Shown here: one piece after another, positions 20,761-33,093 of the stretch
Position numbering within the stretch: position 1 is the first letter of the stretch
Layout of the letters: each line of letters begins with the position of its first letter
Notes under the pieces: model-generated
What the model saw: only the letters and a program-made list of their open reading frames with translations
Databases searched by the model: none
Told to the model about the DNA's origin: nothing
Translations under genes and position numbers: made by a program
Source: Schistocerca nitens
Taxonomy: Eukaryota; Arthropoda; Insecta; Orthoptera; Acrididae
Assembly: GCF_023898315.1 (NCBI RefSeq)
Contig: NC_064614.1
Coordinates: 114,111,501 to 114,175,500, forward strand
Reading direction: 5' to 3'
DNA length: 64,000 nt

Positions 20761-22284
20761 TATCTTTATTTTTATAATTATATTTTATGATTTTGGTTGG
20801 GGTAGTTTCAATATTGTGGGCTAGCCTGAGACTTTTAATTAACTTATACCGCGATAACATTCATACGGACATCGGCTGCCTCGAAGTACGTACGATATAG
20901 TATTTTTTAAACACAACACGCAACCTTCTAATAAATAGTTTGCGTGAGCGCTGCTATTTAGAACAGAAAATATTCGTATTCTTACGCAAACTGTAATTAT
21001 TAATATGGGTCTCAGGGGCTACTGGTTATTTATGTACCAAATGTCACAAAGATTAACTGAGATATTGCGGAACTTATTGAATGGAATGATTTTCAATATT
21101 TCTTGTTCATTATTTGCAAGGCAAAACTGGAAAGAATCTCATCGACTGTTAAGCGGGCAACATGAAACATACTGAACTCATTCAGTGCTGTGAATTTTAG
21201 TAAATGAAATCTGTCACTACTCTTTTTAACTTTGAAATTAGTGAAAGATCAAAATTGAGAAGTCTCTCGCATTTGCATTTGTTATTATGACATGAAATTT
21301 TAATTAAATATACAGTCAGCGTAATGGCCGACTAAATCCTGCTAGGGGAGATGAGCTGCCTACACTACGAAGTTCTGTAAAACCTTTGTTAATTACAATT
21401 AAAGGTTGCTATCATGAGAGGTGACAACTAAGTCAATAATACACACTTTCTAATAACAATTATAAGTATATGTTACTAAATTACAACCAAACTTACATTA
21501 AATATTATCCAGCGCTACAATGGCGGCTTACCTCTACAGAAAACAAAAACAGGAGAGAGAGTTCAATCAAAGCATTTTCTCTGATCTTCATGGCCTATGT
21601 TCCACAGAGATTATACAAAAACTATTCTTTTTTAATTGCATCGATATTTGTGTTTGGATAATAATAATTTACAATTTTTACTAATGGTTATACATCGCGC
21701 AGACATACTTAGTTTTTCGATAATTTATGGTTCACACGTCGTATAGCAAAAACTTCTTTTCCCTTTCTCCAAATGTCCATTTATGTGACGTAGCGTCACA
21801 CACCAGATAAGCTAATATTATTGCAATACTGCAGTTAGTGGAGGACACTCTTTCCCATCCGGTTATACACTGTGGTAATTATTTATCTCATTTGTGCTGG
21901 AAATCTGTGACTGACTGAGATAAGAGTTATGGCTGCTTGTCAAAATTTTCATATGGGTCGCTAGACCAGTTTTAATTTCACTTCCCTTTTCAGCCAAACA
22001 CGTACTTATGATTGCGTACTAGACGTTTCATGTTGTTTGTTAAACAAACAGTCGTGCTGAAAATGATTTTGTCTCATGTATTAATGAATTAAAAAGCTGA
22101 AGTAGAAGCTCCGGCACATGGAAAAGTTAGTCTTAGGAACGGTTAAGACATGATTATCGGTTTAGCAAGCGCTTTGGTATTTGGAGCGGTCGGAAACGGT
22201 TGCCGTCTCACTTTCTCCACTTGAAGGACATGAGAACGTGTGAGCAAGAGAGAAATTTTTTTCTTTTTTAAAATTACGATCGAA
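20761..22284. other. Unassigned AT-rich sequence
   Basis: I found no recognisable coding or repeat structure. The longest frame (63 aa, 21470-21661) has no motif. Confidence 0.3.
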
Positions 22285-22297
22285 TTGACTAATCTCA

Positions 22298-22499
22298 TCG
22301 TGCGGTAGCGTTCTCGCTTCCCACGCCCGGGTTCCCGGGTTCGATTCCCGGAGGGGTCAGGGATTTTCTCTGCCTCGTGATGGCTGGGTGTTGTGTGCTG
22401 TCCTTAGGTTAGTTAGGTTTAAGTAGTTCTAAGTTCTAGGGGACTTATGACCACAGCAGTTGAGTCCCATAGTGCTCAGAGCCATTTGAACCATTTTTT
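22298..22499 (+). mobile_element. SINE family A body with an alternative tRNA head (A2)
   Basis: The 3' body from TTAGGTTAGTTAGG to the tail is the same as in family A. The head is different: it has GTGCGGTAGCG and the B-box GGTTCGATTCCC within a CCCGGGTTCCCGGG context. 13-base target duplications (TTGACTAATCTCA) lie at 22285-22297 and 22500-22512. Compared with the copy at 54310 it lacks the first 15 bases. Confidence 0.93.
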
Positions 22500-22730
22500 T
22501 TGACTAATCTCAGTGCGTGACCACTGACGCTGACGGCAAAAATACTGAGAGAGGCACTAGATGAAAATACTAGCAGACTGTACACTTTCACTCTCTGATA
22601 TGTTAATGGATAAATTTTGGCCATCGGTAGCGAATGTGAATAAGATACTGATCGTGCGTAAACGCGAAACGAGACTAATATGTAGAGTCAATCAAGCTAA
22701 CGTGGTATTACATACGTACGATATTGCAGG

Positions 22731-23111
22731 GCCTGTGTTATTCTGATTACGATGCAAAGTGGGAACATGCAATGCGGTGACCACAGCCGTTATGAAATAC
22801 GTTAAATGAATGAACGACGACAATGACAACTTGTACGAGTACAGATCGTAGATGCATGATTGACGACATATGGAGATTTGAGTCTGGCCGTGAGGCGTGC
22901 ACGGATAGCCGAATGGTAAAGCGACCGCTCGCTATAAGCGGCAAGTCCGGGTTAGAATACCGGTCCGGCACAAGTTTTCACTGTCGTCGTTCGGTTCTAC
23001 AGATGGTGGTCTACCTTATTCGTAGATGCGAATTCATTTAATATACTTCATAACGGCTGTGGTCGCATGCATGTGCAAATGAACTTTGCATCGTAATCAG
23101 AATAACACAGG
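22731..23111. repeat. Foldback enclosing a tRNA-like sequence
   Basis: Left arm 22731 to about 22808 is the inverted copy of about 23030-23111, sharing CCTGTGTTATTCTGATTACG and ACCACAGCCGTTATGAA. The centre (about 22890-22972) is a tRNA-like unit (GCACGGATAGCCGAATGG, then a decayed B-box and CCGGTCCGGCAC), shared with 24400-24562. Weaker inverted similarity (GTCGTCGTTC) continues inward. It may be a SINE copy fused head-on to an inverted tail, or a MITE that captured a SINE. Confidence 0.7.
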
Positions 23112-23126
23112 GACTGAAATATAGTA

Positions 23127-24290
23127 CACTGAAGAGCCAAAGAAGAATACCGAATAGTGCCCCCGCGAGCACACAAAAGTGCCGCAACACTTGGCAGGGA
23201 CTCGACTAATGTCTGAAGTAATGCTGGAGGAAACTGACATCATGAATCCTGTAGGGCTGTCCATAAATCCATAAGAGTACGAAGGATGGAGATCTCTTCT
23301 GGCCAGTACGTTGCAAGGCATCCCCGGTATGCTCAATAATGTTCGTGTCTGACGAGTTTGGTGGCCAGCGGAAGTGTTTAAACTGGTGCCACTCTGCAGC
23401 AATTCTGGACGTGTGGGGTGCCGCATTGTCCTGCTGGATTTGCCCAAGTCCGTCGGAATGCACAATGGACATGAGTGGATGCAGGTGATCAGACAGAATG
23501 CTTACGTACGCGTCACCTGTCAGAGTCGAATCCAGACATACCTAGGGCCTCTTATCATTAGAACTGCACATGCCCCACATCATTACAGAGCCTCCACCAG
23601 TTTGAGCAGTCCCCTGCCGACATGCAGCAACCATGGATTCACGAGGTTGTCTCCATACATATACACGGCCATCCGTACGATGCAATTTGAAACGAGACTC
23701 GTCCGACTAGACAGCATGTTTCCAGTCATCAACATACCAATGTCGGTGTTGACGGGCCCAGGCGAGGCGTCAAGCTTTGCTTCGTGCAATCATCAAGGGT
23801 ACACGAGTGGACCTTCGGCTCCGAAAGCCCATATCGACGATGTTTCGTTGAATGGTTCGCACGCTGCCACTTGTCGATGGCCCAGCAGTGAAATATGCAG
23901 AAATTTGCGGAAGGGTTGTACTTCTCTCACGTTGAACGATTCTCTTCGGTCGTCGTTGGTTCCGTTCTTGCAACATCTTTTTCCGGCCGCAGCGATGTCG
24001 GAGATTTGATGTTTTCCGGATTCCTGATATTCACGGTAGACTCGTGAAACGATTGTAGGGGAAAATCCCCACTTCATCGCTACCTCGGAGATGTGTCCCA
24101 TCGCTCATGCGCAGAATATAACACCACATTCAAACTCATTTAAATCTTGATAACCTGCCATTGTAGCAGCAGTAACCGATCTAACAACTGCGCCAGGCAC
24201 CTGTTGTGCTATATAGGCGTATTATACCTGGTATACATATGTCTGTATTTGAATACACTTGTCTATACCAGTTTCTTTGGCGGTTCAGTG
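23127..24290 (-). mobile_element. Tc1-like element, decayed (1164 bp)
   Basis: TIRs CACTGAAGAGCCAAAGAA at 23127-23144 and the inverted CACTGAACCGCCAAAGAA ending at 24290 are flanked by TA at 23125-23126 and 24291-24292. Both tRNA-like repeats (22890-22972 and 24400-24562) lie just outside it. It is a different family from the 1422 bp elements. Confidence 0.92.
23190..24161 (-). pseudogene. Tc1-like transposase pseudogene (minus)
   Basis: A start-like MAGYQDL lies at 24161. HTH sequence follows (GHISEVAMKWGFSPTIVSRVYREY, then SVRTIQRNIVDMGFRSRR in another frame). SDESRF, the first catalytic aspartate, lies near 23700 just after a TAG. QQDNAAPHTSR, the second, lies near 23430, and NIIEH, the glutamate, near 23340. 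Only 31 residues separate the last two, and flanking comparison suggests a local deletion. Frames change at least three times. Confidence 0.88.
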
Positions 24291-24399
24291 TATTTATCTG
24301 CTGATACCAGGCAAGCGGCTTTCAAGTACGTCTGACCTGTACGGGAATATATATAGTGGATGTAAGCGTACAGTTCCTAGACGCATGTAGAGGATGGGT

Positions 24400-24562
24400 C
24401 TGGTTGTGAGTCGTGCACGGATAGCCTAATGGTAAGGCGATCACTCGCGGTAAGCGGGAAGTGCGGGTTCGAGTCCCGGTCCGGCAAAAGTTTTCATGTC
24501 GTCGTTCCGTTCTACAGCTGAGGTTGTCCTTATTCGCAGTTGCGAATTCAGTTAATGTATTA
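24400..24562 (+). mobile_element. tRNA-derived SINE, family E (plus)
   Basis: The tRNA-like head has GTGCACGGATAGCC, then TAATGGTAAGGCG (A-box region), then B-box GGGTTCGAGTCCC and GTCCGGCA. The tail runs through TTTTCATGTCGTCGTTCCG to TTGCGAATTCAGTTAATGTA. The same unit forms the centre of the foldback at 22731-23111. It could be mistaken for a tRNA gene, but the acceptor and anticodon arms are poor and the tail is SINE-like. Confidence 0.75.
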
Positions 24563-24949
24563 AAGAAGATTAATACTGGATTAAAAATGAGAAAGAAGAA
24601 ACAAAAAGTCACATGAAATTTTATGGCTGTAGACTAAATCCTATTCTGCCATATCCGTGTAAGACAATCATGATACTGAACTTTTATATGCCGTAGAAAC
24701 TTAAAATAGTGAGATTTAGCAGTTGTAACTACGAAGTCCGTCCAACTCAAGAATAAACATATGACACAAAAAAATAATGATATATGAGACAGCAGATGGT
24801 AGGTGGCACAGTAAGTACCAAAATTGTCCAAGCATTCCACGTTTTTCTAAATGGTGTCTAAAGAAATGATTACAAACACTGATAGATAATAACAAAAATA
24901 ATAACGCTCCAGAATGAATGTCGGATGAAGTGTATAAACCCATTCGATG

Positions 24950-25870
24950 AGGTAAAAATGGAAAACCTTTTAAAATCCAAATGGGTTTGAGACAAGGGGA
25001 TTGACTTTCCCTAATTCTGTTCAACATCACTTTGGAAAAGATTATGAGGGAGACATTGGAGGAATACACACAACAAAAAATAAAGCGAATTTCTTTTGTA
25101 GAATCAGTGAAAGGCCTTACGGTACATGCACTAGCTTTCGCAGATGATATTGTTCTCCTATGCACAAATATAGCAGATGCAATGAAACAAATAGAAATCT
25201 TAGCAAAGCATGCAGCTAAATTTGGTTTACAGATATCACAAGAAAAAACTAAATTCATGTCTAACAAATATAGGGAAATCAAAGAATTGCACATAATTAT
25301 TGGATGTATCGAAAGGGTCAAACACTTTAAATATTTGGGAGAAACAATAACGGATACTGACATAGAAAAAGAAGCTGTCAAACTTCGAGTAGCTAAACTT
25401 AGGAGGGCACACATTTTAACATAGAAACAGTACAACAAAAACTACCTATCTCGAAATGCAAAGTTATTACTCTACAATACAGTGACGAGAAAAGTTTAAT
25501 TTGCAGTATAAACTCTCTCCCCCAGGAACAAAGGACTAATAGATGAGCTCGAGAAGAAGGAAAGAGTAATTCTGAGGAAGATTCTTGGTGGACACAAAAA
25601 AATTGGTGAAAAATGGGTAAAGATGAGCAGTGACAAGATCTACTAATTTTTTAAAGCTGTCACAACGGAAATGAGAAAGAGAAGGCTGATGTTCTTTGGT
25701 CATCTAGTGAGAATGAATGATGGCAGATTAACGAAGAAAATCTTCAACAGAGGAAAACCCCCAACTCTTGGTTGCAAGGAATAAAGAAAGAACTCGCTGA
25801 ACTTGGACTTACACAAATGGACGCAATGAATAGGGACAAATACAGAAAGGTAATAACTGAATTCTAGGTT
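24950..25870 (+). pseudogene. RTE-like non-LTR RT fragment (plus)
   Basis: It encodes GLRQGD (RT block 4) near 24985, FNITLEKIMRETLE, LAFADDIVLLCTN with intact catalytic FADD near 25140, AAKFGLQISQEKTKF and FKYLGETIT. After a stop near 25424 it continues in broken frames with MFFGHLVRMNDG near 25690. It ends in an AATAAATAATT-type tail near 26035. Endonuclease and early RT are absent. It is a 5'-truncated, frameshifted relic. Confidence 0.85.
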
Positions 25871-26199
25871 TTTCAGGAGGCTCCAAAACCGAAGACCAAC
25901 AGAAACCTAACAGCTGAACATCTGGAAAAGTGGCAGCTGGCAGAAGAGCAGCCCGAGAGAAGAGAAAGAAAAAAGTCAACATGAAATAAAATTTGTAACG
26001 CGGTCCTTAGTTGGCCAATTCGTGTAAATAATAAATAATTGCTGCAAAATGTCTGGAACAATGCTGTAATTTTTCCACATCTGAAAGGGAAAAAAACTAT
26101 TCTCAGCAGCCATATAAAGAGTTTTCATACATTTAAACTAGGAACGATGAAGAAGTGTTCCTTTTTTTCTTTCTTTCTTTCGTTATTCATAGATCTTCT

Positions 26200-28900
26200 T
26201 ACCGGATGCGGCCTCTCCCGTGCCAGCCGCCTGATCTTAGGTGCAGCGCTTGCAGCTCATGTCCTCAGTTATTTGCTGTCTTTCTCTACAGCTCCCTCTA
26301 GTATCATGGAGGTTATTTTTCCGATGCCGTAACACGTCCCATCCCCTTGTCCCTTTTTCTTCTCAGTGTTTCCCATATGTTCCGTCCTTCGCCAATTCTA
26401 CAGAGAACCTCATCATTCCTTATCTTATCAGCCCACCTGATTTTCAATATCCTTCTGTAGCACCACATCTCAAACTCTTCCATTCTCCTCTGTTCCAGGT
26501 TTCTCCACAGTCCATTATTCAGTATCATACAATGTTCTGCTCCACACGTACGATATCATAAATTTCTTCCTCAAATTAAAGGCTGTATTTTACACCAGTA
26601 GACTTATCCTGACCAGGAATGCCCTCTTTGCCTGTGCTAGTCTGCTTTTTATGAGTTCCTTGCTTCGTTTGTCGTGTGTCCTTTGCTTTCAAGACAGCAG
26701 AGTATCTTAAACTTCGTCTTTTTCGTGATCACCCATGTTGACGTTAAGATTCTCGCTATTATCATTACTGCTGATACTCATTACTTTCGTCTTTCTTCCA
26801 TTTACTCTCAGCAATATTCCGTGCCCATTAGACTGCCATTCGACATATCCTGTAATTCTTCTCCACTTTTTGTGAGGATAGCAATGTCATCAGAGAGTCT
26901 TATCATTGATATCCTTTCATCCTGAATTTTAATACCATTCTTCAGTCTTTATTCAATGTACAAGTTGAATGGCAGAGGTGAACGACTGGATACATGTCTT
27001 ACACCTGTTTTATTCCGAGCACTTCGTTCTTGGTATCCCATCTTAATTTTCCTTCTGGTTCTTATACTTATTGTACATCAACCGTCTTTCCCCGTGGCTG
27101 ACTTCCACCTTTTTCGAACGCCTTGCATCATTTCCATTGTCGAACGCGCTTTCTGAATCGGCAGATACTGTGAGCGTGTCTCGATTTTTCCTCAGTTTGC
27201 TTCCCTTATCAAGCGCAAAAACAGTACTGCCTCTCCGGTGTCTTTAACTTTCCTAAACCAAACTGATCGTCATCTAACAGATCGTCAGATTTTTTTTACA
27301 TTCTTCTGTATGTTATTCATTTCACTAGCTTGGATGCATGAGATGTTAAACTGATTGTGCGATAGTTTTCGTACCTGTCTGCCCTTGCTATCTTCGGAAA
27401 TGTATGGACGATTTTTTTTCCGAAAGACTGATGGTACGTCACCAGTGTCATAGATTCTATACATCAAATTGAATAATTGTTTGGTTTCTATTTCCACCTA
27501 ACGATTTTTAAATTCTTACTGAATCTTATCTACCCCTTCTGGTTTGGTTGATTTGAAGTCTTCTGGGCTCTTTTAAATTCGGTCTCTAATACTGGATTCC
27601 CTGTTCCTTATCGGCTCCTGTTTCTTCTTCTATCGTGTCGTCAGACAAGTCCTTCCTCTCAATAGGGGCCTTCAGTGTACTGTTTCTACTTATCCATTCT
27701 TTCATTGCGTTTAACGGTTGAATTCCTGTTGCACTCTTACTGTTACCATCCTTCCTTATTATTTCACCGAAGTTTGTTTTCATTTTCCTATATGCTGAGT
27801 CAGTCCTACCGACGATCATGTCTTTTTCGATTTTTTCCCTTTTTGCTGCAAACATTTCGCCTTACCTACCTCGCATTTCCTATTTATTTCATTCCTAACC
27901 AATTTATGCTGCTTAATTCCTGTCTTTCCTGAACATTTTTGAACTTCCTTCTTTCGTCGATCAGTTGAAGTTTTCTTAAACTGAAGTTTCCTTTTCATCA
28001 TGACTAAATTATGATCTCTGTCTATATCTGCTCCTGGGTACGCCTTACGCCTAACAATCTGATTTCGGATTTCCTGTCTGACCATGGCGTAATCCAGCTG
28101 GAATCTACCTTGCATCCCATTTTTTTTTCAAGTATACCTCCTCCTCGTGTGTTCCTTGTCCAAGTATTCGTTAATATCCTCTGGAATTTATTGCAGAACA
28201 CAATTCGTCTTTTTCCTCTCTCATTCCTACTGCTTCCCCCATACTTTCCCGTAACCCTTTCCTCGACTCTTTTCCCTACAACTGCGTTCCAGTCCCCGAC
28301 TATTCGATTTTCATCTCCCTTTACGTATTGAATTACCCATTCAGTATCGTCATATACTATTTATCTTTCACCGGCGACATCGGCATGTATACCTAAACTA
28401 TTTTTGTCGGCTTTGGTTCGCTGTGAAATCTGATGAGAACATCCTTATCACAGAACTATTCTCGGTTGATCACTTTCTGCCCTACTTTCCTATTAATAAC
28501 GAATCCTATTCCCATTATATCATTTCCTGGTGCAGTTGATATTACCGTATATTCGTCTGAGCAGAAATCCGTATCTTCTTTCTGTATTCACTGACCCCTA
28601 CTGTTTCTAGACTGAGCCTCTGGATTTTCCTTTTCTGATTTTTCTAGCTTTCCTACTACGTTCAGACTCGACCAACTCCTATTCATAGAATGTTCGTTGG
28701 TTACTCCACCTTTTCATCATGGTCAGCTCCCTTTTGGCAGTCCCCTCCCACAGACCCAAATAGGTGCCTAATCCAGAATCTTTTGCCATTTCGAGTTACA
28801 GGCCACGTGTCCTGTGGATACACATTGTGTGTCTCTAATGCACTTGTTTTCCTGTCTTCTGCATCCTCATTTAGTTGATCATTGCTGATACTTCCGCACT
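26200..28900 (-). pseudogene. RTE-like non-LTR retrotransposon, long decayed copy (minus)
   Basis: Reading right to left, the endonuclease appears as GDWNAVVG (near 28290) and GADIDRDHNLVMM, the conserved endonuclease SDHN-type end, near 28020. A linker follows (MFAAKREKIEKD, 27855 leftward). The RT N-terminal region is around 27285-27500, and the C-terminal EEFEMWCYRRILKIRWADKIRN block lies near 26440. Multiple stops and frameshifts exist. The catalytic RT box region (about 26880-26980) is degraded. Confidence 0.8.
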
Positions 28901-29117
28901 TTTTGGGGCTGTTTCCTATACCAAGGGCAAGAGAGTGCCCTAAACCTCTGTCTGCTCCTCTGTCCTGTTTGAGAAGGCCATTGGTAGTGTGGGTTCATAC
29001 ACTGAAGTCTTTAGCTGCCATTGATAATGATTTTTACTCAAAATTTAACCAATGACTGTGTTTGAACTTGGGAGCCATAAGGTTCTGATTACTATTAACA
29101 CACCTGAACTAGCCACC

Positions 29118-29290
29118 TTTTGTTGATGACAATGCGCTGTTTGCAGCTAGTAAAGATATAGTCCAATGACTTGTGGAAGAACTTGATAGAACAAATTTGA
29201 GAACAAGCTCAAACATCAAGGTAACAATAAAACAATGTCTAATCAAGCCATCAAAACTAAAAGAAATAAACAGAAGAATGAAAGTGACAT
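29118..29290 (+). pseudogene. RT fragment with degraded FADD box
   Basis: The plus strand encodes FVDDNALFAASKDIVQ, then LVEELDRTNLRTSSNIKV, resembling the RT catalytic box (FADD changed to FVDD) and following helix of RTE-like elements. One stop interrupts it. No flanking RT motif is clear. It is a short, old relic. Confidence 0.55.
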
Positions 29291-29299
29291 GAAGTACTT

Positions 29300-31247
29300 T
29301 TATTTAACTAAATAGATATTTCGTAAGTAACCTTCCAGTTTCTTTGAAATGGGTGTATTACTAGTTTCAATTGCGGCAGTGAAAGACTGATTTTAATGCG
29401 CAAACCATTGAAAAACTTTGGGTTCCTTTGTGAGCATAGGAGAGATGAATCTTGAGTGTTGTTAGGACAGAGAGACAGGTATAACAATGACCTAGTTGAA
29501 GGCGACAATGCAATGAGAAATGTGGCGTAGGCATTTAAGGTCAACTGCCTTGTGGTATGACGACGATCGTGATAGTGATGGACTGGGGTCCATCACAACG
29601 AATTCAATTTTGAATTCACAATGTGATGGTCGTCACAACGCAGATTTGTTGCTCTAAATCGTTCCTTTAAGATGAGTTCAGGATGAACGATCTGTAGATC
29701 GTCGTAAACGTAGAAATACGATTGATTTTGTAAGGAAAAGCTCTAAATACTACCACGATATACAACTGTAATAGCTACCAATTTGGTTAAAGAGGGTAAC
29801 TGTAATAAATATTCTTTAAAACTACAGCTAAATATTAAGATTCTTAATAATTTTGGCATGTGACTTTCATAAACACGACAGCATCTTTTAGGTGCTTGCT
29901 GTGACCATAATTCAGAAGTCACCTACTACATCTGCTATTAAAGACGTAACTAAATGACTATCGCAAAGTTATTAAGTTTCATGTTTGGAAAACGCTTTAC
30001 ATCAATTTTTTCTATGAAAGCGTCAGAGAGTTACATTGGCTGTGACGCCCATTGGTCATACTGCGAAGATGGAGCTGTGTTCGGTCTTCCTGAGGTCATA
30101 GGCCTGTTTGGGAACCAACCAAGCCAGGAAAAGATGCCACGACAGATTTGAGGGATCATACTCCATATCGTAAATCTCCAGAAACATACAAAATACTGTC
30201 TTGCAACAGCGCAGTGGTGTACAAACTGGCTGTGAGAAAGAGGATCTCTGACGATGATTCCAGGCAGTGTTGTTTCAATAACGACTCCACGAAGATTGCA
30301 TTGGGTTCGCGAGTCGAAACCTCTCGAAACGCCAAATATTTAACACAGTGCCGAATAATCCAGCAAAGGAAGCCTGATATCGACGCAGCAAATTAGGTTG
30401 TGTCAACTGAAGTAGTACAATTCTGGTCCGCAAGTTTGAAAGTGTATTGTTGCAGGTGATTCGAGTAGAATTTGGCGTGTGAATTTTCAGTATTTCATAC
30501 GTGGCTACTGCTACAGCTGAAAACACCCTCGCTACCGAAATATAGTGACAACACAAACTGTGGGAATTCCAACATCATATTATTGCGTTGGATAATCTAC
30601 TGCTGGAACGAAACACTGACTTGATAATCATAATACTTCTACTGCCTGCTGCGCTGTTTGTGACAGTGGTGTAAATGCTGCTTATTGAGGAATCTGCTGC
30701 CACATGACTGAACGGCATCGGATCAAATTCTGCAGCGCGAACAAGTCTTTGGCCTGCTCTTTGCGGCTTGAACGACCCGGTTTCTCGTATGTTTGCTTCC
30801 AAGGCCAATTGTGACATCTTTCTCTGTGAATTTCGAGCGCTACAACGCGTTTCTTCATTGGATTATATGCATGTCGGAAAATATCTGAATCAAACAAAAA
30901 GTGTTTGACAACCAGTCACGAACTGTAAACATTATGAAAAACGAGCTTTCCCGGCGAATCAACAGTCTGTATTGTTCTTAGGAGTCCAGCTGGGAACAGT
31001 CGTTTACAAAACACGACATTTCGACAGCGCAACTTTACTCCATCTACAGGATCACCTGTGGATGGCGGCAAGGTACGCTGTCGAAACACCGTGTGTCGTA
31101 AACGATTGCACCGGTCTGCACATCCGAGACCAATACAAACCATTGGGAAACCATGCTGTGGGAATATAAAAGGAAATTTTGTATTTCTCATAAGGATGGT
31201 GCAACCTATCTGAATGCGCCAGGTGATTGCTACGAAAAATTCGTTTA
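29300..31247. other. Unassigned sequence
   Basis: No gene is supportable. A small hairpin (CCATCACA paired with TGTGATGG, around an AATTCAATTTTGAATT core) lies at about 29590-29630. Frames up to 100 aa have no motif. Confidence 0.3.
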
Positions 31248-31334
31248 CAAATAGCTGCGCGGTCTAGGGCGCCTTGTCACGGTCCGTGCGGCTCCCCCCG
31301 TCGGAGGTTCGAGTCCTCCCACGGGCATGGATGT

Positions 31335-31527
31335 TCAAATGGTTCAAATGGCTCTGAGCACTATGGGACTCAACTGCTGTGGTTATCAGTCCCCTAGAAC
31401 TTAGAACTACTTAAACCTAACTAACCTAAGGACATCACACACATCCATGCCCGAGGCAGGATTCGAACCTGCGACCGTAGCAGTCGCACGGCTCCGGACT
31501 GCGCGCCTAGAACCGCGAGACCACCGC
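31335..31527 (-). mobile_element. SINE family A (minus), nested in a family B SINE
   Basis: A full-length family A copy in minus orientation with B-box at about 31460-31470. Perfect 12-base duplications of the host SINE sequence (GGGCATGGATGT) flank it at 31323-31334 and 31528-31539, proving insertion into an existing SINE. Confidence 0.95.
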
Positions 31528-31573
31528 GGGCATGGATGTGTATGTTGTCCATAGTGTAAGTTAGTTTAAGTAG

Positions 31574-32754
31574 TGTTATAACGGCTCTTCTTCTTGATGA
31601 TTTGGTTTGATTTGTACTTGGCCTCGGCTAACCTCGGCGACAGTAGGTAGAGTGTTGAGATCGTTATCAAGTTACGAAGACGACGTTACAGAAAATAACA
31701 GTGCTGAACCGAAATGTCGACGTGCGTGAGATATTTACTTCACCAAGAATCGTAATTAATCGTTCGTAATCGATGTTTAACTGATTAATGATGAATATTA
31801 ATGATAAAACCAATAAAGTCACATCCACAACAATTTCCCTACAAGCTGATCGTAATTTCAAGTATCTAAGAAATCGTAACAGTGGGCTTGTTATTTGAGT
31901 CAAAGATTCTACACAAGCGCCGAGCGCTACAGTCAAATATTATCGATGCGCGTAATTATTACTCGGGAGTTTCATGTCAATAATTTGATAGAATTTTAAA
32001 TCACAAATGCACGACTTGGCACGAGAGGGTGTTTTATTGCACAATATCAGTCACTTCCTAACCGAGCCTTGAGAAGAAAACTTTCCCAGGTGTTGGGGGG
32101 GATTTAAATTATATGCTTCGGACCTATCACTGAAGTTCCATAAAACACTGGCTATTATGAATGAAAATTGTCCATCAGTGTTCGTTGTCTAAATCACTGT
32201 CTAAGTAATGTTTAGTTGATTATCTAGTTAAAAGTTCACTTTATTCTAGTAGGTAAAAATCCTCCGAATTCTAATGCCGTGATATTTGAAGTCAGAAGAT
32301 CGTATTACTGCGTCATAACAGATCGTAATTATTCAATCTCAAAAACAATCTAAGCGCGCCTACATGTATGAGTATTCAAATATATGACCTGCTTCGGCTA
32401 ACTCTCGTAACGTAGTGACAATGCATTGAATTGTACTTAGACATTACTCACGATTCCCAAAGTATTCTTTGGGATCGTTGGTTCTACTTTACGAATGTTA
32501 ATTTATGCTAATTTTGCGATTTATTATGATTTTGATTTTAATTTTACTGAAATTTAATCTTTCTTTCGTAGATTGCTAAATTGTCAAGTCTTAGATTCCT
32601 GATTTAATTACTTGTTATTGTCCTAATAATAGTGCTAAATGGAACTTCGTTCGCTTATTCACTTTTCTGGGGATTTGGGACTTGGGAGGAAATCTTTGGG
32701 GTATTGGGAGCTAATTTTTTATTTTTATTTCTCGTCCGAGGAAGTGGCATTACA
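31574..32754. mobile_element. Candidate solo LTR (1181 bp) splitting a SINE
   Basis: The sequence between the second and third pieces of the family B SINE starts TGTTATAACGG and ends GGCATTACA, giving TG...CA ends with a short imperfect inverted repeat (TGTTAT/ATTACA). Flanking tetramers GTAG (31570-31573) and GTAT (32755-32758) could be a mutated target duplication. It has no coding motif. The SINE split supports insertion; the LTR identity is inference. Confidence 0.45.
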
Positions 32755-33093
32755 GTATGTAGGCTTAGGGACCGATGACCTCTGCAGTGTGGTCCCATAG
32801 AACCTTACCACAAATTTCCAAATTTTTCTACCAGTCGCATAATGATATGAGCTGCAGAGGTGGTCAACATGTAGTGTCCATCATATTGATTTCCAACGTA
32901 AATCTCCGTGGAAATAGTGTACCGAGTCTTCGCAACTGACAGAGAGAAGACTTTGAAGCTATACTTGGCCAGTTTACTTTGCAAATTGCGTCGAGAGCTA
33001 CAGCGACCTCCGAATGGAATAAGCTGCTCTTTTGCTGTCAATATTCAGAACGTACGTAACTGGCTCTGCTGTTATGTATGAAATGTTCAAATA

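Larger units (their letters stand above)
31248..32821 (+). mobile_element. SINE family B, split into three parts by later insertions
   Basis: The head is at 31248-31322 (GCGGTCTAGGGCGCC, then B-box GAGGTTCGAGTCCTCC). The next piece is 31528-31573 (CATGGATGTGTATGTTG to TTTAAGTAG) and the tail is 32755-32821 (GGGACCGATGACCTC to CCACAAATTTCC). The order matches the family B copy at 7105-7258. A family A SINE and a 1.18 kb candidate LTR account for the gaps. Confidence 0.8.

Noticed and set aside
23374..24009. 211-aa plus-strand ORF
   Set aside because: It is antisense to a Tc1-like transposase pseudogene that explains the same bases with real motifs.
24410..24487. Possible genuine tRNA gene
   Set aside because: It has a good B-box and TPsiC-like stem, but the anticodon and acceptor arms are poor. 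The same unit with the same 3' tail recurs at 22890-23045, so it is a SINE head.
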